In this document: positions 3,101 through 5,638 of the stretch, in pieces
Numbering within the stretch: position 1 is the first letter of the stretch
Layout: each line of letters begins with the position of its first letter
Notes under the pieces: model-generated
Told to the model about the DNA's origin: nothing
Databases searched by the model: none
Seen by the model: only the letters and a program-made list of their open reading frames with translations
Translations under genes and position numbers: made by a program
Assembly: GCA_934662925.1 (NCBI GenBank)
Contig: CAKUKL010000115.1
Coordinates: 1-5,638, forward strand
Direction: 5' to 3'
Source of the DNA: an uncultured Oscillospiraceae bacterium
GTDB lineage: Bacteria > Bacillota > Clostridia > Oscillospirales > Oscillospiraceae
Length of the DNA: 5,638 bases

Positions 3101-5638
3101 ATACCGCGTAGCACTCCTGCGGCTGAAGGATGGCGGGACATATGTGGTCAATACGGGTGATCTTAAACCTCGGAAGAACCAAACAGCCACCGTTACACCG
3201 TTTGAAAAGCTGGATTTGAGCTTGAATAGCGGTGTGGTGTCCGGCAAAGTCAAATACGTCGAAGAAAATACAAAGTATGTGCTGCGCACCTATTTTGCTG
3301 AGAAAGAGGGCGGCGCGGACTACCTGATCGATGAGCAGATCGATGTGAACCCCAACAGCATTTCCGTCGATATTCCCAACAGTGGTACGCACGCGCCCAG
3401 CGGCGAGTACTACGTCACTTCGTTCCTGATGACGGAAAAGACCACCACGGTCGCCGATGAGAACGGAGAGAGCGAAAATGTGACCGCTCTTATGGCCATC
3501 GACAGCCAGACGCTCGGAACCGTTTCGTACATCAATAGCAACGAGCCTGCCGCTCCGACAAACGTTACGCTGACCTTTGTCGGCAACGAGGTGATGCACG
3601 CCGAATGGCAGCCCGTGGACGGCGTCGACGGCTACCGTGTGACGATCTATCAGGAAAAGGACGGCAAGTGGCAGGACACCGGCTTTGGCTATAACCTTGA
3701 CGAGAACACCACCTCCATCAACATGGCGCTGACCGTGGGCGGAAACGCCGTTAAGGCCAGCGGAGAGAACTCTGCTGTGTCCGTTCCCGCCGAAAATCTG
3801 TCCCCCAACGAGACCTACAAAATTGGCGTGAGCGCCTACAAAGAGGAGCCGTACTTCACGGAGAGCGCGGAGACGGGTTCTACGGAAAATCCGGAGACAG
3901 GCACCTCAGCAGGTGAGGAGACAAGCGCCGCAGAGGGTTCAGAGGGCAGTACCGCCGGGAGCGGGGGAACCAGCGCTCCAAAGGCGCTTACCGCGAAGTA
4001 TTACAGCTCGGAGGAAATGTCCGCTGAGAAATACCTGCCGAAATATGAGCCGCTGCATATGACGCTCACCGTGAACGGCACCGAATGTATCAAGGATGAT
4101 GAAACCCACGTGTACCACGCCTATGTGGGCGGCAAGAACGATGTGTTGACGGTAAGCTGCCCGACTGAGGGCGTTACCTATAAGGTCACGCGGATGGACA
4201 TGCCCACCGGCGGCGAGATCGCAGCGAACGCCGATGGCACAGGGTATCAAATCCCCAAATTCACCGGCAGTCTGATGCTCAAGATCGACGGCATTGTTGA
4301 AAACAACTCTGCCACGGACGTGACCAGCGTGTTTCTGCTGGTGAGCCGCGACGAAACGCCCCCCGTGCTGACCCTCTCCGACCCGATCTTCTTTGCAGAT
4401 CAGGAAACCGGCGAGTACACCATCACCGGCACGGCGGACGCTGGCAGCGAGATCCTCTATGGGGAAAATGGGCGCACACAGGCTGCGGGCGACGGCAGCT
4501 TTGCCATTCACGATAAATTGGACGAAAGAGAAACCAACGCCTCCCTGTATCTCCGGGCGAAGGACAGCGCGGGCAATGAATCCGTACCGCAGCTGGCGCT
4601 GATCACCCGGCAGACCCGGTACGCCGTCACCGTGAACGGCAGCAGCTATGACGCGCAGAACTCCGGCGCGGGCAGCTATGCGGCAGGCAGCGTTGTCACC
4701 GTCCGCGCGGGCAGCCGCAGCGGTTACACCTTCAACGGCTGGACGTCCAGCGGCAACATTGTCTTTGAGGATGCCGGCGCCGCTGAAACGACCTTTACCA
4801 TGCCGGACAGCAGCGTGACCGTCACGGCAAACTGGTCGAGGGACGGCGGATCGTCCTCGTCCGGCCGGGATGACTCCGATCCCAGCTATGCTGTCGGAAT
4901 TCCGGACAAGACGGAAAACGGCAGCGTGAGCGTCAGCCCGAAGAACGCCAGCCAGGGCGACCGCGTGACCGTCACGGTGAAGCCGGACGCGGGCTACGAG
5001 CTGGACAGCCTCAAGGTGCTTGATAAAAACGGCAAGGAGCTTGAACTGACTGACAAGGGCGATGGCAGATTCACCTTCATCATGCCCGCCGGAAGGGTGG
5101 AGGTCAAGGCTGCATTCACGGAGGAAGTGAAGATCAGCCCCTTCCGGGACGTCCCCACCGATGCGTATTACTACGAAGCCGTGAAGTGGGCCCAGAAGAA
5201 GGGCATCACCGGCGGCATCGGCAATGACCTTTTCGGACCGTATCAGCCCTGCACCCGGGCCCAGATCGTTACCTTCCTGTGGCGGGCGGCGGGTTCTCCT
5301 GAACCGGAGGGGACTGCGGCCGGAATGACCGATGTGGCCGCCGGCAGCTACTATGAAAAGGCGGTGGCGTGGGCCATTGAGAACGGCATCACCACCGGCA
5401 CGGCTGACGGTCTGTTCGCCCCAGACGCGACCTGCACCCGGGCTCAGGGCATGACCTTCCTGTTCCGGGCGTCCAAGGCGTCCGCCGACGGTGCGCCTGC
5501 CTTCAGCGACGTGGCCGCCGATGCCTACTACGCCGAAGCGGTGAAGTGGGCCACGGACAACGGCATCACCAACGGCACCACCGCCACCACCTTCAGCCCC
5601 GGCAGCGGCTGCACGAGAGCACAGATCGTGACATTCCT
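72..5638 (+). CDS. Giant secreted SLH-domain surface protein (3' end outside the window)
   Basis: Seen: an uninterrupted frame of 1855 complete codons starts at ATG 72 and is still open at the window edge. An in-frame TGA at 45-47 limits the start, and ATG 72 is the first ATG after it, nine bases behind AAGGAGGG. The order of parts is signal peptide (residues 1-26), unassigned beta-rich sequence (27-1157), fibronectin III-like module (1158-1266), Ser/Thr/Glu/Gly linker (1267-1303), unassigned module (1304-1426), Ig-like module (1427-1513), two InlB-B-type repeats (1517-1588 and 1606-1684) and SLH domains from 1691. Known: SLH trios bind secondary cell-wall polymers non-covalently and hold exported proteins on Gram-positive envelopes. 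Inferred: an adhesin or structural surface protein; I see no catalytic motif. The third SLH domain lacks only a few residues, so the stop probably lies shortly beyond the window, unless more modules follow. The frame and anchoring are secure; the biological role is unknown. Confidence 0.96.
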   Translation, partial: MKKTITLLLTLCLLLGLLPTEAAAFAGDIYRAGDVTQVKMADGSLSLQNGYVHVTLHKLLETYSYLTVVPTAKPDEDSMWNSQTPYCNYTTFNRGVPTTEGMVVSLKKMEFVTSMPNGESTKAIKAEYDLLSSHSHVAAQMTVYYEIVQLKESGTAAKEDTWGVLATVGDICVEVNDQVAAGDPRFTWGYYLNGFTSMGHRAMLEASGGPAIKLSRTTVPQVPKEEIPQITTESSTITVPVENLNTKTVPKGYSQWGDVDGVYITEAYVDSYPWANPFVGLSDYYGKEITGSNGNPIRVDLAQFVSIQPSGKPQDSLVSCESYIGATHKWPGDPMDNPSENHWEASAHFLWGFRDLKILKQDIPTNPDKVNISISAKRLAVFSSGSGVTVEHVADDAALSALKKRYGDPVALINGDYESKNGEAFTFTGGAALLSPSVTATWGSGGKLIIHKNGTVEQSGVSLSAPTFKFYQPTSGADGKLDISLTRDGFTFGIAPENNAAIVYVDIPYATVKLEEATADAAGNLVFSGNIGFQTIFDGAKFTMEKLGYGLKGNEFKVNGVKATGEFSTEKMLSLELANVEGEVNTFKGEERYAFELELNVFDLFETEAKLALERANDGSLIPDELWFFVKSEPGILLIPPVPVGRLTGGGAGFKDLAKTVNGNYFAIPPIKLRGAVSGAYLQLVEGRADVVLGPSEISLKASDVGIMGFGKYGQFVDSFGYALKLTGQERKYKGTPYQGVYLVGSEELTINLPSKNLDVFALESSLKLGAFGGTGMKSSGKHLYLGIGANGTVNGRVQIPKGFPFAGTKFGSADIQLIVGGQTEIPIRNVSVSEGMKQALNNIDAYLGAMAQTENPVFGVRVWVLVPKVLQTKFRYKEGWGIEGTFIKKLPEWDWSSKGVEPVVQAVSLEDGEEFAVMLAADPLDAEPCGGGNVQTITVDAGADETPYILLAFDSSVSEEDIKQDLSITKKDETDRIDINWVGEDGQTDPTAEIYAGIDLIKNNKDGEEYRVALLRLKDGGTYVVNTGDLKPRKNQTATVTPFEKLDLSLNSGVVSGKVKYVEENTKYVLRTYFAEKEGGADYLIDEQIDVNPNSISVDIPNSGTHAPSGEYYVTSFLMTEKTTTVADENGESENVTALMAIDSQTLGTVSYINSNEPAAPTNVTLTFVGNEVMHAEWQPVDGVDGYRVTIYQEKDGKWQDTGFGYNLDENTTSINMALTVGGNAVKASGENSAVSVPAENLSPNETYKIGVSAYKEEPYFTESAETGSTENPETGTSAGEETSAAEGSEGSTAGSGGTSAPKALTAKYYSSEEMSAEKYLPKYEPLHMTLTVNGTECIKDDETHVYHAYVGGKNDVLTVSCPTEGVTYKVTRMDMPTGGEIAANADGTGYQIPKFTGSLMLKIDGIVENNSATDVTSVFLLVSRDETPPVLTLSDPIFFADQETGEYTITGTADAGSEILYGENGRTQAAGDGSFAIHDKLDERETNASLYLRAKDSAGNESVPQLALITRQTRYAVTVNGSSYDAQNSGAGSYAAGSVVTVRAGSRSGYTFNGWTSSGNIVFEDAGAAETTFTMPDSSVTVTANWSRDGGSSSSGRDDSDPSYAVGIPDKTENGSVSVSPKNASQGDRVTVTVKPDAGYELDSLKVLDKNGKELELTDKGDGRFTFIMPAGRVEVKAAFTEEVKISPFRDVPTDAYYYEAVKWAQKKGITGGIGNDLFGPYQPCTRAQIVTFLWRAAGSPEPEGTAAGMTDVAAGSYYEKAVAWAIENGITTGTADGLFAPDATCTRAQGMTFLFRASKASADGAPAFSDVAADAYYAEAVKWATDNGITNGTTATTFSPGSGCTRAQIVTF
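150..1379 (+). other. Unassigned N-terminal region of the mature surface protein (residues 27-436)
   Basis: I do not recognise this region. It opens with short alternating polar/hydrophobic stretches typical of beta strands (for example SLSLQNGYVHVTL near residue 48). It is rich in Tyr, Trp and Phe, including a stretch near residues 330-360 with KWPGD, HWEAS and FLWGF. Cysteines occur at 87, 172 and 320; their odd number and wide spacing do not reveal a disulfide pattern. The opening pattern of a strand, NGY and another strand loosely recalls the first strands of mutarotase-like carbohydrate-binding folds, but that is a weak impression. Being furthest from the wall anchor, this part is the best candidate for the functional head. 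GC is about 49% in 241-420 by hand count. Confidence 0.5.
1380..2771 (+). other. Long strand-rich region with Gly-rich turns (residues 437-900)
   Basis: About 460 residues show repeated alternation of hydrophobic and charged residues (for example LDISLTRDGFTF, YAFELELNVFDLF, TEAKLALE) broken by Gly/Asn/Asp turns. This suggests an extended beta structure such as a solenoid, sheet groove or stacked strands. A distinctive segment at 1977-2090 contains ILLIPPVPVG, then GGGAGFKDL, then FAIPPIKLRG. The region ends with a Trp-rich piece (LPEWDWSSKG, residues 891-900). There are no cysteines. The alternation resembles long lipid-groove or AsmA-like strand arrays as well as beta-helical adhesins; I cannot choose between these by eye, and no exact sequence repeat is visible. 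The borders are approximate. Confidence 0.5.
2772..3542 (+). other. Unassigned beta-rich region before the fibronectin module (residues 901-1157)
   Basis: This stretch starts with VEPVVQAVSLEDGEEF and contains a Gly-rich loop with Cys930, then a hydrophobic strand YILLAFDSSVS followed by the acidic helix-like SEEDIKQDL. Its second half (about residues 1050-1150) has strand-like segments such as KYVLRTYFAEK and GEYYVTSFLMTE, separated by Asn/Gly/Asp turns, as expected for Ig-like sandwich modules. I cannot name a family. The DNA at 3061-3300 is less GC-rich (about 48% by hand count) than the C-terminal modules and uses more A/T-ending codons (aat aat aag gat, gaa gaa aat aca aag tat). Confidence 0.45.
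3543..3869 (+). other. Fibronectin type III-like module (residues 1158-1266)
   Basis: The hallmarks of an FN3 sandwich are in order: an initial Pro-containing strand (EPAAPTNVTLTF), the B-strand Trp in AEWQPVDGVDGYRVTIY with the usual Trp-x(n)-Gly-Tyr spacing, and the late LSPNETYKIGVSAY, which fits the conserved L-x-P-x-T-x-Y-x-[IV]-x-V-x-A pattern. The module is somewhat longer than the usual 85-95 residues because of an insertion of about 25 residues between strands (around VGGNAVKASGENSAV). In bacterial surface proteins such modules act mainly as spacers or protein-protein contact units. A low-complexity linker follows directly. Confidence 0.8.
3870..3980 (+). other. Low-complexity Ser/Thr/Glu/Gly linker (residues 1267-1303)
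   Basis: About 37 residues consist almost only of Glu, Thr, Ser, Gly, Ala and Pro (for example ENPETGTSAGEETSAAEGSE, then AGSGGTSAP). This is a flexible acidic linker between folded modules. Its codon use differs from the rest of the gene: the only two TCA codons in the 1855-codon frame are here (3906 and 3939), with two ACA, two GCA, one GGA and one CCA close by. This suggests a separately evolving or inserted junction. Confidence 0.8.
3981..4349 (+). other. Unassigned module between linker and Ig-like domain (residues 1304-1426)
   Basis: This is a strand-rich module of about 120 residues (LHMTLTVNGTE, NDVLTVSCPTEGVTYKVTRM, GSLMLKIDGIVEN, VTSVFLLVSRDE). Its length and strand spacing suit an Ig-like or Y-domain-like sandwich, but I see no diagnostic motif. 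Cys1339 and Cys1363 lie 24 residues apart on neighbouring predicted strands and could form a disulfide. It runs directly into the DETPP start of the next module. Confidence 0.45.
4350..4610 (+). other. Bacterial Ig-like module (residues 1427-1513)
   Basis: The module follows the familiar bacterial Ig-like pattern: a TPPVLTL start, then YTITGTADAGSEILYG, then AAGDGSFAI, and a final strand LYLRAKDSAGNESVP. The GTADAGSEI core and the closing A-x-D-x-A-G-N motif are characteristic of bacterial adhesin-type Ig domains of the Big family often found in tandem on surface proteins. Its length of about 87 residues is normal. It probably serves as a rigid stalk segment between the outer regions and the wall-proximal repeats. 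Its exact Pfam subfamily cannot be settled by eye. Confidence 0.8.
4620..4835 (+). repeat. InlB-B-type / bacterial repeat module 1 (residues 1517-1588)
   Basis: The module of about 72 residues has the marks of divergent InlB B-repeat or related bacterial repeat domains: a leading YAVTVNG strand, a G-x-x-V-T-V segment (AAGSVVTVRAG), the GYTFNGWTSSG core with its conserved Trp, and the closing TTFTMPDSSVTVTANW. Such beta-grasp modules are found in pairs or arrays in Gram-positive surface proteins. A 17-residue Ser/Asp/Gly linker (4836-4886, SRDGGSSSSGRDDSDPS) joins it to a second, diverged copy. Confidence 0.83.
4887..5123 (+). repeat. InlB-B-type / bacterial repeat module 2 (residues 1606-1684)
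   Basis: This diverged second copy of the repeat carries GSVSVSPKNASQGDRVTVTV, PDAGYELDSLKVLD and the closing FTFIMPAGRVEVKAAF. These match copy 1 in order (strand, G-x-x-V-T-V, GY core, F-x-F/MP-x-x-x-V-x-V), but the core Trp of copy 1 is replaced by the L-x-x-L-x-V-L type common in the other branch of this family. It leads through EEVKIS straight into the first SLH domain, so it is the wall-proximal stalk unit. Confidence 0.82.
5142..5291 (+). repeat. SLH domain 1 (residues 1691-1740)
   Basis: This is a classic S-layer homology domain: F-R-D-V start, then YYYEAVKWAQKKGITGG, then LFGPYQPCTRAQIVTFLWRA. The FxDV start, the AVxWAxxxGIxxG helix-turn and the TRA(E/Q) motif are all present, with Gln in place of the more usual Glu. 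Known: three SLH domains fold into a three-pronged unit that binds the secondary cell-wall polymer. A PEPEG linker joins it to domain 2. Confidence 0.95.
5325..5477 (+). repeat. SLH domain 2 (residues 1752-1802)
   Basis: The motif order is M-T-D-V, YYEKAVAWAIENGITTG, then LFAPDATCTRAQGMTFLFRA. The first position is Met rather than the usual Phe, a mild deviation, and the TRAQ is followed by GM instead of IV. All other hallmark residues are kept. It is the middle member of the wall-binding trio. Confidence 0.94.
5502..5638 (+). repeat. SLH domain 3, cut by the window edge (from residue 1811)
   Basis: The domain starts F-S-D-V, followed by YYAEAVKWATDNGITNG, then TFSPGSGCTRAQIVTF, where the window ends in the middle of a codon (CT). 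By comparison with domain 1, only about four or five residues of the domain (L-x-R-A type) are missing. In related proteins the stop codon usually follows within a few residues of the third SLH domain, so nearly all of the protein is probably in view. Confidence 0.93.

Noticed and set aside
93..3599. Minus-strand frame of 1168 codons as a real gene
   Set aside because: It is in exact antisense codon register with the signal peptide-to-SLH gene, starts at a GTG without a clear ribosome binding site, and its product is rich in His, Arg and Leu with no recognisable domain. The sense frame has a signal peptide, ribosome binding site and recognisable modules.
3939..4511. Minus-strand frame of 190 codons
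   Set aside because: It is the continuation of the same antisense register, ending at the sense TCA at 3939. The absence of TTA, CTA and TCA in the real gene explains it fully.
5142..5638. Tandem DNA repeats or a mobile element at the 3' end
   Set aside because: The similarity between segments (for example gtgaagtgggcc in two copies) follows from the three homologous SLH domains in the protein. There are no terminal inverted repeats, transposase sequence or target duplications.
1..5638. CRISPR array, tRNA, rRNA, riboswitch or a multi-gene defence or biosynthetic system
   Set aside because: Coding sequence of one protein fills the window from 72 to the end. I saw no regularly spaced short repeats, no tRNA-like cloverleaf and no second credible gene.

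Overview
The whole window is essentially one gene. A single open reading frame on the + strand begins at ATG 72, behind a textbook Shine-Dalgarno sequence. It runs without a stop codon to the last base (5638), giving 1855 complete codons plus two bases, and the 3' end of the gene lies outside the window. The product is a very large secreted, wall-bound surface protein. It has an N-terminal Sec signal peptide, more than 1100 residues of beta-rich sequence that I cannot assign to a named family, and a fibronectin type III-like module. A low-complexity linker, an Ig-like module, two InlB-B-type/bacterial repeat modules and three C-terminal S-layer homology (SLH) domains follow. The third SLH domain is cut by the window edge.

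The organism is most likely a Gram-positive anaerobe of the class Clostridia, probably a gut member of the Oscillospiraceae or a close relative. This is an inference from three things: the strong AAGGAGGG ribosome binding site, the style of the SLH domains (CTRAQIVTFLWRA-type), and the GC-rich codon use. Hand counts give about 48-50% GC in parts of the N-terminal and central coding region and about 68% in the last 238 bases.

Layout: 1-71 is a purine-rich leader with the ribosome binding site at 55-62. Signal peptide 72-149. Unassigned N-terminal region 150-1379. Long strand-rich region 1380-2771. A further unassigned beta-rich region 2772-3542. Fibronectin III-like module 3543-3869. Ser/Thr/Glu/Gly linker 3870-3980. 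Unassigned module 3981-4349. Ig-like module 4350-4610. Repeat modules 4620-4835 and 4887-5123, joined by a Ser-rich linker. SLH domains at 5142-5291, 5325-5477 and 5502-5638.

Taken together, the protein would be exported by Sec and held on the cell wall through its SLH trio, which in this class of proteins binds a secondary cell-wall polymer. The Ig-like, fibronectin-like and InlB-like modules would act as a stalk presenting the long N-terminal region outward. No enzyme active site is apparent, so adhesion, a structural role or ligand binding is more likely than catalysis, but the ligand cannot be read from the sequence. I found no RNA gene, mobile element, CRISPR array or second credible protein-coding gene. 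The window therefore gives no evidence of a multi-gene system. What is potentially new here is the unassigned N-terminal 1100 residues.
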